A program made the position numbers and the translations under genes. 13,741 bases of DNA. Source: Gammaproteobacteria bacterium. GTDB lineage: Bacteria > Pseudomonadota > Gammaproteobacteria > S012-40. The stretch is from positions 1-13,741 of the forward strand of contig JAOTSL010000051.1 of the NCBI GenBank assembly GCA_029864945.1, in the 5' to 3' direction. The notes under the pieces are model-generated. The model was not told where the DNA came from, searched no databases, and saw only the letters and a program-made list of their open reading frames with translations. Of the stretch, positions 1 through 7,956 are shown one piece after another; position 1 is the first letter of the stretch, and every line of letters starts with the position of its first letter.

Positions 1-290
1 GCTTCAGAAATGGTGACATTGTTATTACGCATCCATACTCGTTTTTGATTACGATTCGGTTTGAATAGATCAACTGGAATTCGTGCAGGTTTGCATGACG
101 AGCAACTTGGGCAATGGGGGCGGTAGGCATAATTTGCGCTACGACGAAAGCCATGATTGATGAGAGCGCTGTAAATTTCTGTTGTCATCTTTCCTTGTGG
201 GTCTGCAAATACCGATGCGGATGATCTGTCAGCTAAGTAGCTGCAGGTTTGTTCAGTGCTAAGATAGAATTTTAAATCTTCAACACTCAT
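1..290 (-). CDS. bpt: Aspartate/glutamate leucyltransferase (Bpt), 5' part only
   Basis: Translating the minus strand from the ATG at 288-290 gives 96 codons before the window edge. Bpt transfers leucine from Leu-tRNA to proteins with N-terminal Asp or Glu, marking them for ClpS/ClpAP degradation in the cytoplasm. Visible family marks are Tyr-Leu near residues 9-10, CSYL at 16-19, FADPQG near 28-33, GFRRS at 47-51, and YRPHCPSCSSCKPARIPV at 56-73 with its cysteine cluster. These match the N-terminal domain of the bacterial arginyl/leucyl-tRNA-protein transferase family. The start lies inside the end of aat (11-base overlap), which suggests translational coupling. Most of the catalytic C-terminal (GNAT-like) domain lies outside the window. 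Bpt rather than arginyl-specific Ate is inferred from the bacterial context, where the leucyl-specific form is usual. Confidence 0.93.
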   Translation of the reverse strand, partial: MSVEDLKFYLSTEQTCSYLADRSSASVFADPQGKMTTEIYSALINHGFRRSANYAYRPHCPSCSSCKPARIPVDLFKPNRNQKRVWMRNNNVTISE

Positions 291-1014
291 CGAATTTGCC
301 ATTGCTAAGAGCTGTGGGTAAAGGTGATTGCCAGGCAGACTCGGAAATAGATAAATGTGTTTTTATTTTTAAGAGTTGAATGAACTCCTTACGGCTAATA
401 TTACTTGCGCCGAATTTTGCGAGATGCTCAGACGCTACTTGGCAATCAATAAGCTCATAACCCCAGTCCGTTAGTAGCTTAACGGCGTGTGCAAATGCAA
501 TTTTTGATGCGTCCGTTTCAAAAGAAAACATCGACTCACCAAAAAACACTTTACCAATCGCAACGCCGTAAAGGCCACCAACTAAATTTCCGTTGTTCCA
601 AGATTCAAATGAATGTGCAAATCCTTCGTGGTGCAATTTAACATAAGCACGAAGCATTGTATCTGTTATCCAGGTTTCTGGTTGAGTGGGTCGTGGTTGC
701 GCACAGGCCCGCATAACCTGTTCAAAGCGTGTATTAAAGGTCAGTTGAAATTTATTTTGTCTGATTGTTTTTTTTAAACTGCGGGGAATATGAAAATTTT
801 CTGGAAACAAAACCATACGTGGATCTGGAGACCACCATAATATGGGTTGGTCCTGACTGAACCAAGGAAAAATACCATTCTCGTAAGCCATTAATAAACG
901 AGTAACAGATAAATCTCCGCCAACGGCGAGCAAGCCATTGGGCTCATCCATCGCGGATTCTACGTCGGGAAACGCCATTGACTGATCATAAGATGGAATG
1001 ATAAGTGGCTGCAT
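280..1014 (-). CDS. aat: Leucyl/phenylalanyl-tRNA--protein transferase
   Basis: Aat transfers Leu or Phe from aminoacyl-tRNA to proteins with N-terminal Arg or Lys, making N-degrons read by ClpS and destroyed by ClpAP. The 244-residue protein has the expected length. It shows GLLAVGGDLS (27-36), GIFPWFS followed by WWSPDPR (47-66), the long central block with HEGFAHSFESW and GGLYGVAIGKVFFGESMFS, and LIDCQVASEHLAKFGA before the C-terminus. These are the hallmark blocks of the family. The gene lies 47 bases downstream of trxB on the same strand and overlaps bpt by 11 bases, so the three probably form one operon. No strong Shine-Dalgarno sequence is seen. The nearest purine stretch is at about 1025-1029, at the foot of a hairpin described separately. 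Confidence 0.97.
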   Translation of the reverse strand: MQPLIIPSYDQSMAFPDVESAMDEPNGLLAVGGDLSVTRLLMAYENGIFPWFSQDQPILWWSPDPRMVLFPENFHIPRSLKKTIRQNKFQLTFNTRFEQVMRACAQPRPTQPETWITDTMLRAYVKLHHEGFAHSFESWNNGNLVGGLYGVAIGKVFFGESMFSFETDASKIAFAHAVKLLTDWGYELIDCQVASEHLAKFGASNISRKEFIQLLKIKTHLSISESAWQSPLPTALSNGKFDEC

Positions 1015-1026
1015 ATTAGATTAATC

Positions 1027-1050
1027 CGGAGTCAGTGAAAACTGACTCCG
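1027..1050 (-). promoter_or_regulatory. Perfect 10-bp hairpin between trxB and aat
   Basis: Bases 1027-1036 (CGGAGTCAGT) and 1041-1050 (ACTGACTCCG) are exact reverse complements around a 4-base loop. Read in the direction of the trxB-aat transcript, the stem ends 12 bases before the aat ATG and is followed by GATTAATCTAAT, which lacks a U-run. It is therefore a poor intrinsic terminator. The only Shine-Dalgarno-like purines for aat overlap the foot of the stem. A role in transcript processing, stability or tuning of aat translation is inferred. The hairpin itself is plain in the sequence. Confidence 0.6.
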
Positions 1051-1061
1051 CTCAAACACCA

Positions 1062-2030
1062 TTATGATTTTTTTGACGCTTCCAGATTATCCAGAAATTT
1101 TTCTGCATCCAACGCAGCCATACAGCCGGTGCCTGCAGATGTGATTGCCTGACGATAAATATGATCAGCAACATCTCCAGCAGCAAAAACGCCCTCAATA
1201 CTGGTTTGTGTTGCATTACCTTTTGTACCGCTGGTCACGGACAAATAGTTATGCTCCATATCTAGCTGGCCTTCAAATAATGATGTATTTGGTGTGTGGC
1301 CTATGGCAACAAAAACACCATGTACGGAGATGTCTTTGGTTTCGCCAGTGATAGTTGATTTAAGTCGTAACCCAGTTACGCCGGAATCATCACCAAGCAC
1401 TTCATCAATTGATGCGTTCCATTCAATTTCGACATTACCGGTTTTAGCTTTTTCTAATAATTGCTTGGATAGAATTTTTTCAGAACTGAAGGAGTCTCGA
1501 CGATGTATAACGGTTACTTTTGAAGCGATGTTTGAAAGATATAACGCTTCTTCAACCGCCGTGTTTCCGCCACCGACTACAGCCACATGCTGATTACGGT
1601 AAAAAAAACCGTCACATGTTGCGCACGCAGAAACACCTCTGCCTTTAAAAGACTCTTCCGATTCCAACCCAAGGTATCTTGCAGAAGCGCCTGTTGCAAT
1701 AATAAGTGCATCACAACTATAAGTGCCGCTGTCACCTTTGAGTACAAATGGCCGTTGCTGTAAATCTACGTTGTTTATATGGTCAAAAACCATTTCAGTG
1801 TTAAAGCGTTCAGCGTGTTTACGCATACGTTCCATTAACTCAGGTCCTTGAACACCGTCATTATCACCTGGCCAGTTGTCAACGTCCGTAGTGGTCATTA
1901 ATTGGCCGCCTTGCTCGATGCCGGTTACTAAAACTGGGCTTAGATTTGCACGGGATGCATAGACAGCCGCAGAGTATCCTGCAGGACCGGAACCGAGAAT
2001 TAATAGTCGGCAGTGTTTGATATCACTCAT
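1062..2030 (-). CDS. trxB: Thioredoxin-disulfide reductase
   Basis: TrxB is the cytoplasmic NADPH-dependent flavoenzyme that reduces thioredoxin. From the chosen ATG (2028-2030) the protein is 322 residues, almost exactly the usual length. It has the FAD-binding GSGPAG (13-18), the redox-active CATC (136-139), the NADPH-binding GGGNTA (153-158) followed by a HRRDSF stretch, and the C-terminal FAD motif ending AAGDV. An in-frame ATG at 2109-2111 would add 27 residues (MVFIFTIF...) that do not resemble the family. The inner start begins MSDIKHCRLLILGSG and has an AGGAGT-like site about 12 bases upstream, so I chose it. The gene is first in a probable trxB-aat-bpt operon and diverges from ald across about 219 bases. 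Confidence 0.97.
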   Translation of the reverse strand: MSDIKHCRLLILGSGPAGYSAAVYASRANLSPVLVTGIEQGGQLMTTTDVDNWPGDNDGVQGPELMERMRKHAERFNTEMVFDHINNVDLQQRPFVLKGDSGTYSCDALIIATGASARYLGLESEESFKGRGVSACATCDGFFYRNQHVAVVGGGNTAVEEALYLSNIASKVTVIHRRDSFSSEKILSKQLLEKAKTGNVEIEWNASIDEVLGDDSGVTGLRLKSTITGETKDISVHGVFVAIGHTPNTSLFEGQLDMEHNYLSVTSGTKGNATQTSIEGVFAAGDVADHIYRQAITSAGTGCMAALDAEKFLDNLEASKKS

Positions 2031-2123
2031 TTTAAATAGGGACTCCTGATCTGTAACATGAAAAATTTTTATTCGTGTGTTTTTGCAGAATATTGTGAAT
2101 ATAAATACCAATAAGAACGTTAG

Positions 2124-2152
2124 TTGAGATATACGCCTATATTACTTTAAAT
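2124..2152 (+). promoter_or_regulatory. Possible sigma-70 promoter for ald
   Basis: TTGAGA at 2124-2129 and TTAAAT at 2147-2152 are separated by 17 bases and match the -35 and -10 consensus at 5 of 6 and 4 of 6 positions. Transcription would begin near 2159, giving a leader of about 90 bases before ald. The trxB-ald divergent region (2031-2249) must also hold the trxB promoter, for which I see no clear pair of boxes. This is a pattern match in AT-rich DNA and is only suggestive. Confidence 0.3.
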
Positions 2153-2249
2153 GGGTTCGTCGGGTAAACCTTGAAACACGAGTAGTGAATTAAACTGTGA
2201 TTCAAACAGACTTTTACAAAAAAAATAGTAACAACACAAAGGACAGACA

Positions 2250-3302
2250 ATGAAAATTGCGATACCTAAAGAAATTAAAACACTTGAAGGTCGTGTGGCC
2301 CTCATACCTGCTGCATGCTCATCGTTGGTTGAGGTAGGGCATGATGTGTTTATTGAAAAAGGTGCCGGATTGTTGAGCGGTTACAGTGATGAAATGTACA
2401 CCAAAAATGGCGTAAAGCTGTTACCTGATGCAGCGAGTGTTTATAAAGAAGGCGAATTGATTGTCAAAGTGAAGGAGCCTGTAGGGCCCGAACTTGATTT
2501 ATTGCAATCTCATCATCTTTTGTTTAGCTATTTACACTTGGCTGCAGAAGTTGAATTGATGAATAAGTTGCTTGAAATAGGACTAACGGGGGTCGCTTTT
2601 GAAACCGTTGAAGAAAATGGCTTGTTACCTCTGTTAGCACCAATGAGTGATATTGCGGGACGATTATCTATACAAGTTGGTACGCATTTACTGCATCGCC
2701 CTCAGGGAGGAAAAGGCCTGCTGCTTGGTGGTTTGCCGGGTGCTGATCGAGGGCATGTTGTTATTTTGGGTGGTGGAGTGGCAGGTAAAAACGCCGCGCT
2801 GTTAGCCGCAGCGGCGGGTGCAAGAGTAACTGTTTTTGAGCAAGACAGGTTAAAACAGGAAAACTTACGTGCACTGGGTGCGAATGTTACTGCGCTGTAT
2901 CCATTTCCTGAGTTGTTGGAGCAGTCCGTTGCTGATGCAGATTTAATTGTTGGTGCAGTTTTGCTCACCGGTCAGCGTTCTCCTCACTTGGTTAGCCGAG
3001 ATATGTTAAAAAATATGCAGCCAGGCGGTGTTATTGTCGATATTTCTGTTGATCAGGGTGGTTGTATTGAAACAACGCGACCAACAACATATAAAGATCC
3101 AACTTTTGTTGAGGAAGGTATTACGCATTTTTGTGTAACAAATATGCCCGGTGCCGTGCCTCGAAGTGCTTCACAGGCTTTATCGGCCAGCTTGTTGCCT
3201 TATGTTTTAAAGCTTGCAGATAAAAACTGGCGAAATAATGAGGCACTTGTTAAAGGGATTAATGTCGAAAAAGGAGAAATAGTGCATTCTGCACTTAAGT
3301 GA
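2250..3302 (+). CDS. ald: Alanine dehydrogenase (short C-terminus)
   Basis: Ald interconverts L-alanine with pyruvate and ammonia using NAD. The 350-residue protein begins MKIAIPKEIK and has GRVALIP with Arg15, IVKVKEP with Lys75, SYLHLA with His96, the Rossmann motif GGGVAG (174-179) and DISVDQGG with Asp268. These are the substrate-binding, catalytic and cofactor positions of the family. An acidic residue after the second Rossmann strand (Glu197) fits NAD rather than NADP. AAAGGA at 2238-2243 is a good ribosome binding site. The usual length is about 370, and this protein stops just after the final conserved helix region (…GEIVHSALK), lacking roughly 20 C-terminal residues. The next in-frame codons soon reach another stop, so the missing tail is not nearby in this frame. 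No Lrp/AsnC-type regulator gene, often found beside ald, is present in the window. Confidence 0.94.
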   Translation: MKIAIPKEIKTLEGRVALIPAACSSLVEVGHDVFIEKGAGLLSGYSDEMYTKNGVKLLPDAASVYKEGELIVKVKEPVGPELDLLQSHHLLFSYLHLAAEVELMNKLLEIGLTGVAFETVEENGLLPLLAPMSDIAGRLSIQVGTHLLHRPQGGKGLLLGGLPGADRGHVVILGGGVAGKNAALLAAAAGARVTVFEQDRLKQENLRALGANVTALYPFPELLEQSVADADLIVGAVLLTGQRSPHLVSRDMLKNMQPGGVIVDISVDQGGCIETTRPTTYKDPTFVEEGITHFCVTNMPGAVPRSASQALSASLLPYVLKLADKNWRNNEALVKGINVEKGEIVHSALK

Positions 3303-3353
3303 TTCTATTAAGTAGCTATATAGTTAACTTTGCAGTGTATTCATCTTTCACCC

Positions 3354-3393
3354 CAGAAGAGGCTTATTTTCATACAAAAACAAATCTCTTCTG
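3354..3393. repeat. 8-bp inverted repeat downstream of ald
   Basis: CAGAAGAG at 3354-3361 and CTCTTCTG at 3386-3393 are exact reverse complements separated by 24 bases, in the 189-base gap between ald and ftsK. There is no T-run after the right arm, and the loop is long, so it is not a typical intrinsic terminator. It could be a weak transcript-end structure or a protein-binding site. I cannot tell which. Confidence 0.35.
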
Positions 3394-3461
3394 TAGCTAA
3401 ACCTAAACATACTGCGTAGTGACCAGGTTTTTTAGATTCTTTTATAGTTTCTGTTATAGGT

Positions 3462-3467
3462 TATAAT
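3462..3467 (+). promoter_or_regulatory. Perfect -10 box (TATAAT) upstream of ftsK
   Basis: TATAAT occurs 24 bases before the assigned ftsK ATG. No good -35 box lies at 16-18 bases upstream: the region 3439-3446 reads only CTTTTATA-like bases. Transcription from here would start near 3473 and give a very short leader. The placement between ald and ftsK makes a promoter for ftsK-lolA-rarA plausible but unproven. Confidence 0.35.
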
Positions 3468-3491
3468 TATCCGCATTAAGGCATTAAATTC

Positions 3492-5825
3492 ATGGGGAGA
3501 AAACACTTGGGCCGTCAACTCGCGAGCAACAATGACAATCAGGTGATAGATGGTAAGGTCGAAAACAATCTCACCACCAAACAAAAGCGAGGCTTAAGAG
3601 AAGTCGCGTTAATTTTATTCAGTGCAATCGCATTTTTTCTGTTTATTGCGCTGTATACCTATAACGCCAGTGATCCGGCGTGGTCCCACAGTACAGATTC
3701 TCAATTGACCGTTAATGCCAGCGGAATAGTAGGCGCGTGGTTCGCTGATATCGCCTATTTTCTTTTTGGTTACTTGGCGTATCTGTTTCCTGCCATGATG
3801 CTTTTTTTCGGTTTTAACTTGTTTCGTAAAAAAGAACATGTCGGCACACCTAATCGATTTCATTTTCTATTAACAATTATCGGACTTGTTATTACCATTG
3901 TCTGTGCAACAGGTGTTGCGGCAATGCATTTTCATGCATCAGTGACTGATATGCCGGCTAACAGTGGTGGGTTACTTGGAAGTCAGGTTAGTGAAATATT
4001 AATTAGTATTTTTAACCCTCTTGGTGCCACCTTATTTATGTTGGCGCTACTGTTGACGGGGATTAACTTGTTAGGCATGTCTTGGTTAAAGCTGATTGAC
4101 ATGACTGGAATGCTCTTGGTGAACGGATGGAAAACATTACGTCAGCGATTGGTTGAGAAAAAAATTGCCAAGCAAGCAAGGCAGGAACGTAAGGCCGTTG
4201 TAAACAAAGAGAAAGAAAAAGCAGTTGTTGTAAGGCACGAGCCAGAAAAAATTATAGAGGTGCCCAAGAAGAAAATCGAAAAAAGCATTAGAGCGATGAA
4301 AGAGAGCCAAATTTCTCTTTTTCGTGATCACGACCCGGAAGGTGGGTTACCTGCACTCTCATTACTAGATTCGCCAACACCTTCAGTTCATAAAGTGTCA
4401 GAAGAAGATCTAGAGGCAATGGCCCGCTTGTTGGAGCTGAAATTAAAAGAATTTAATATAACCGCGCAAGTAGTCGAAGTTTTCCCTGGGCCTGTCATCA
4501 CACGGTACGAACTATTACCTGCCGCGGGCGTTAAAGGCTCACAAATTATTAATCTGGCAAAAGATCTGGCGCGTAGTTTATCTGTGCAAAGTGTCCGTGT
4601 GGTAGACGTCATTCCGGGAAAATCAGTTATTGGTGTAGAGATACCTAACAAGCATAGGGATATGGTAAGGCTGATTGAAATTTTACAGGCTAAAGAATAT
4701 GAAAAAGCCAAATCACCATTAACTTTGGGATTAGGTAAAGACATCGGCGGTTACCCTGTGGTGGCCGATTTGGCAAAAATGCCTCACTTACTTGTTGCCG
4801 GTACTACTGGCTCCGGTAAATCGGTAGCTGTAAACGCCATGATATTGAGTTTGCTTTATAACGCTACCGCTGAAAAAATCCGCATGATAATGATCGACCC
4901 GAAAATGTTGGAATTATCGATATATGATGGCATTCCTCATTTACTAACGCCTGTTGTAACCGACATGAAGGACGCTTCTGCCGCGTTACGCTGGTGTGTT
5001 GCAGAAATGGAAAGACGTTACAAACTGATGTCGGCACTGGGTGTAAGAAATCTCGCTGGGTATAACAAAAAAGTAACTGATGCTATTGAGGAAGGCGAAC
5101 CAATAAAAGATCCTTTGTATAAAGTAGAAAGTGTTGAGCCACAAGAAGAACTGATCGCGTTACCTCACATCGTGATAGTGGTGGATGAATTAGCAGACAT
5201 GATGATGGTTGTTGGTAAAAAGGTTGAAGAGTTGATTGCCCGTCTGGCACAAAAAGCACGCGCATCAGGTATACATCTTATTCTTGCTACACAGCGTCCA
5301 TCGGTAGACGTGTTAACGGGTTTGATCAAAGCCAATATTCCTACCAGAATCGCTTTTCAGGTTTCATCTAAAATTGATTCACGAACAATCATTGATCAGA
5401 TGGGGGCAGAGGCCTTGTTAGGTCATGGTGATATGTTGTATCTGTCGCCCGGTGCAGGTTTGCCGGTTCGAATTCACGGTGCATTTGTTGATGACCATGA
5501 AGTGCACAAAATTGTTGATGATATAAAATCCAGAGGCAAACCGGATTATCTAGATGCAATTTTAAATGGGGATGAAATTGATGACATCGGCATGGGTGCA
5601 TCAGACTCCGGTCCTGTCAGTGATGACCCTGAGAAAGACCCACTTTACGATGAAGCTGTCAATATTGTGATTGAAACAAAAAAAGCCTCTATATCGGGCG
5701 TTCAAAGGCGTTTGAAAATTGGATATAACCGCGCGGCCAGAATGGTTGAAGCCATGGAAGCAGCTGGTATTGTTTCTCAGCCACAACATAATGGGCTTAG
5801 GGAAGTTATCGTACCGAATAGATAA
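3492..5825 (+). CDS. ftsK: DNA translocase FtsK
   Basis: FtsK is the septal DNA pump that moves the chromosome termini and activates XerCD recombination at dif. The 777-residue protein has an N-terminal membrane domain with helices at about 37-57, 83-109, 124-146 and 173-195, then a charged linker (about 215-300). The RecA-like motor carries Walker A GTTGSGKS (437-444), IDPKMLELS (468-476) and Walker B VIVVDELADM (561-570). The C-terminal gamma winged-helix domain, about 712-777, includes KASISGVQRRLKIGYNRAARM. The linker is short compared with E. coli FtsK, as in many relatives. The ATG at 3492 has only AAGG (3477-3481) upstream. An in-frame TTG at 3507 is preceded by GGGGAGA at an ideal distance of six bases and could be the true start, giving a protein five residues shorter. 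Confidence 0.97.
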   Translation: MGRKHLGRQLASNNDNQVIDGKVENNLTTKQKRGLREVALILFSAIAFFLFIALYTYNASDPAWSHSTDSQLTVNASGIVGAWFADIAYFLFGYLAYLFPAMMLFFGFNLFRKKEHVGTPNRFHFLLTIIGLVITIVCATGVAAMHFHASVTDMPANSGGLLGSQVSEILISIFNPLGATLFMLALLLTGINLLGMSWLKLIDMTGMLLVNGWKTLRQRLVEKKIAKQARQERKAVVNKEKEKAVVVRHEPEKIIEVPKKKIEKSIRAMKESQISLFRDHDPEGGLPALSLLDSPTPSVHKVSEEDLEAMARLLELKLKEFNITAQVVEVFPGPVITRYELLPAAGVKGSQIINLAKDLARSLSVQSVRVVDVIPGKSVIGVEIPNKHRDMVRLIEILQAKEYEKAKSPLTLGLGKDIGGYPVVADLAKMPHLLVAGTTGSGKSVAVNAMILSLLYNATAEKIRMIMIDPKMLELSIYDGIPHLLTPVVTDMKDASAALRWCVAEMERRYKLMSALGVRNLAGYNKKVTDAIEEGEPIKDPLYKVESVEPQEELIALPHIVIVVDELADMMMVVGKKVEELIARLAQKARASGIHLILATQRPSVDVLTGLIKANIPTRIAFQVSSKIDSRTIIDQMGAEALLGHGDMLYLSPGAGLPVRIHGAFVDDHEVHKIVDDIKSRGKPDYLDAILNGDEIDDIGMGASDSGPVSDDPEKDPLYDEAVNIVIETKKASISGVQRRLKIGYNRAARMVEAMEAAGIVSQPQHNGLREVIVPNR

Positions 5826-5903
5826 GTACTTATAAAAAGAACCTGAGAAAGCTACCTATTAAAAGCACCTATAAATAACTCGCTATATAAGCACTTACAA
5901 ATA
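5824..5903. repeat. Four imperfect short repeats between ftsK and lolA
   Basis: The ftsK-lolA gap contains four related A/T-rich units, starting at about 5824, 5849, 5863 and 5889: AAGTACTTATAAAAA, AAGCTACCTATTAAAA, AAGCACCTATAAATA and AAGCACTTACAAATA. Their starts are spaced by 25, 14 and 26 bases. They could be remnants of a short tandem expansion, or promoter/binding elements for lolA. Low-complexity AT composition may account for part of the likeness. Confidence 0.35.
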
Positions 5904-5923
5904 AATGAAGGCGTTAAGATAAA

Positions 5924-6493
5924 ATGATTGGTCGTATTGCCGTATGTTGTATTTTTATAATTGGTTTTTTAAGTAACCCCGTAAGTGCTAAAGAAAAAGG
6001 AACAGAAACCTTAACTGCATTTTTCGATAACTTAAAAACGCTATCCGCCGATTTTGAGCAGAAGGTAGAAAATGCTCAACTCAGTTCCACTGAACAAGCC
6101 AGCGGCAAACTTTGGATCGAGCGGCCAGGTAAGTTTCGTTGGGATTATATTTCGCCCTACGAACAACAAATTGTTTCCGACGGAAAAAAATTATGGATGC
6201 ACGATAAAGACCTAGAGCAGGTTACCGTGCGAGAAATTGGCGAAAGCATGGGGAATACACCTGCCGTATTATTAAGTGATTCCAAACCGATTACAGACAC
6301 CTTTAAAATAAATGATATTGGGTTTAAGGGGCGGTTACATTGGGTAGAGTTATTACCCAAAGACCCTGAAGCCAGCTTTACAAAAATACTTTTGGGTTTT
6401 GATGGCTCGGTATTTAGTGAGATGTTACTGGAAGATAATCTAGGGCAGATAACTCGGCTTGGTTTTACTAATTTAAACGAAATATCAAAATAG
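5924..6493 (+). CDS. lolA: Outer-membrane lipoprotein carrier protein LolA
   Basis: LolA is the periplasmic chaperone that takes lipoproteins from the LolCDE transporter to LolB at the outer membrane. The 189-residue product has a signal peptide of about 22 residues (hydrophobic core CCIFIIGFL, likely cleavage after PVSA). The mature part shows DFEQKVENAQ, then SGKLWIERPGKFRWDY and a LWMHDKDLEQVTVR strand. These are the signature of the LolA beta-barrel-like fold, and the length is normal. GAAGG at 5907-5911 is a rather distant ribosome binding site. The gene lies 98 bases after ftsK and 77 bases before rarA on the same strand, the conserved ftsK-lolA-rarA order, so cotranscription is likely. 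Confidence 0.95.
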   Translation: MIGRIAVCCIFIIGFLSNPVSAKEKGTETLTAFFDNLKTLSADFEQKVENAQLSSTEQASGKLWIERPGKFRWDYISPYEQQIVSDGKKLWMHDKDLEQVTVREIGESMGNTPAVLLSDSKPITDTFKINDIGFKGRLHWVELLPKDPEASFTKILLGFDGSVFSEMLLEDNLGQITRLGFTNLNEISK

Positions 6494-6570
6494 ACCCACA
6501 GAAATTTATGTTTACGCCCCCCGAAGGTGTAGACATATTTAATACATCAGAATAACGCAGGTCTTTTTTC

Positions 6571-7914
6571 GTGGATTTATTTTCCGATAGCGCACAAGCC
6601 CCTCTTGCTTCCCGAATGCGGCCTGTTGAACTCGATGATGTTGCCGGTCAGCAGCATTTGTTGGCAAAGGGGAAGTTGTTACGCACTGCAATTGAAGAAA
6701 ATCGCCTGCATTCCATGATTTTTTGGGGGCCGCCGGGTATTGGTAAAACAACGCTGGCAAAACTGGTTTCCGAACATTGTGATGTGCATTTTGAAATGTT
6801 ATCAGCCGTTTTTGCCGGTGTGAAAGATGTACGTGCCGCAGTGCAAAAAGCCCAGCTTAATTATCAGCAATCATCAAAACAAACCATTTTATTTGTTGAC
6901 GAAATTCATCGTTTCTCTAAATCACAGCAAGATGCTTTTTTACCTTATGTTGAAGATGGCACTATTGTTTTTATTGGGGCAACTACAGAAAACCCATCAT
7001 TTGAATTAAATAACGCCTTGCTGTCGCGTGCGCGTGTCTACGTATTAAAGTCTTTAAGTAGTGATGATATAAAGCAGGTAATCAAAAGAGCACTTAACGA
7101 TAAAGTAAATGGCTACGGCAATCAAAATATTCAGATAACTGATCAGCAGCTTGACGCGTTATCTATTGCTGCTGATGGCGACGCACGCCGATCATTAAAC
7201 TTGTTAGAGAATGTTGTCGACATGTCAGCTAGTGAAGGGGCGGCTGGCGAAAGCACTAATTCTTTTAATAAAATTATCGAACAGGTAGTGCAAGACCATG
7301 TAAAACGCTATGACAAAGGCGGTGATGTTTTTTACGACCAGATATCAGCCCTGCACAAATCTGTTCGCGGTTCATCACCAGATGGTGCATTGTATTGGTA
7401 CGCACGAATGCTAGATGCGGGATGCGATCCCTTGTACGTTGTACGAAGATTAGTAGCCATTGCCTCGGAGGATATTGGTAACGCAGATCCTAGAGCCCTA
7501 GAAATCACCATAAACGCCTGGGATGCATTTGTTCGCTTAGGCCCAAAAGAAGGTGAGCGAGCCATTGCACATGCAGTAGTGTATTGTGCCTCCGCCCCAA
7601 AAAGTAACGCGGTTGAATTGGCATTTAATGCAGCGAAACAATTGGTACGTGATACCGGCTCGCTTGAAGTGCCAGCACACTTGAGAAACGCGCCTACCAA
7701 ATTAATGTCCGAACTGGGATATGGCGAGGAATATCGTTACGCACATAATGAATCCGAAGCGTACGCCGCGGGTGAAAACTATTTTCCCGAAGAAATAAAA
7801 AACACACAATTGTATAGCCCGAATGAAAGAGGGTTGGAATCCAAAATTAAAGCAAAACTGGACTATTTGAAATCACTGGATTCAGCATCGGGGAATAAAC
7901 GTTACTACCGTTAA
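6571..7914 (+). CDS. rarA: Replication-associated recombination protein RarA (MgsA)
   Basis: RarA is a cytoplasmic AAA+ ATPase of the clamp-loader-like group (WRNIP1/Mgs1 family) that works at stalled replication forks. The protein is 447 residues, the same length as the E. coli protein. It shows LASRMRPVELDDVAGQQHLL at the start, Walker A GPPGIGKT (53-60), Walker B LFVDEIHRF (107-115), sensor-1 GATTENPSFE (136-145), a GDARRSLNLLE sensor-2 segment, and the C-terminal oligomerisation region with KSVRGSSPDGALYWYARML and EDIGNADPRAL. The start is GTG, with AGG at 6559-6561. It is the last gene of the ftsK-lolA-rarA run. serS, the usual next gene in Pseudomonas-like genomes, is replaced by a gene on the other strand. 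Confidence 0.96.
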   Translation: MDLFSDSAQAPLASRMRPVELDDVAGQQHLLAKGKLLRTAIEENRLHSMIFWGPPGIGKTTLAKLVSEHCDVHFEMLSAVFAGVKDVRAAVQKAQLNYQQSSKQTILFVDEIHRFSKSQQDAFLPYVEDGTIVFIGATTENPSFELNNALLSRARVYVLKSLSSDDIKQVIKRALNDKVNGYGNQNIQITDQQLDALSIAADGDARRSLNLLENVVDMSASEGAAGESTNSFNKIIEQVVQDHVKRYDKGGDVFYDQISALHKSVRGSSPDGALYWYARMLDAGCDPLYVVRRLVAIASEDIGNADPRALEITINAWDAFVRLGPKEGERAIAHAVVYCASAPKSNAVELAFNAAKQLVRDTGSLEVPAHLRNAPTKLMSELGYGEEYRYAHNESEAYAAGENYFPEEIKNTQLYSPNERGLESKIKAKLDYLKSLDSASGNKRYYR

Positions 7915-7956
7915 TCCATTAAATCGTTAATCAATTTCAGGTGAAACATAAAAAGC

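Noticed and set aside
2031..2111. A 27-residue N-terminal extension of TrxB from the ATG at 2109-2111
   Set aside because: The extra residues do not resemble the family, the inner start gives the standard length, and a Shine-Dalgarno-like AGGAGT lies ahead of the inner start.
3300..3330. A frameshift or premature stop explaining the short Ald C-terminus
   Set aside because: The reading frame after the stop soon meets further stops, and no Ald-like tail (such as a YTPLE-type ending) is visible nearby, so a true shorter end is more likely.
7915..7956. A bidirectional terminator between rarA and the EamA gene
   Set aside because: Repeated TTAATC-like words are present, but I could not find a GC-rich stem followed by a T-run on either strand.
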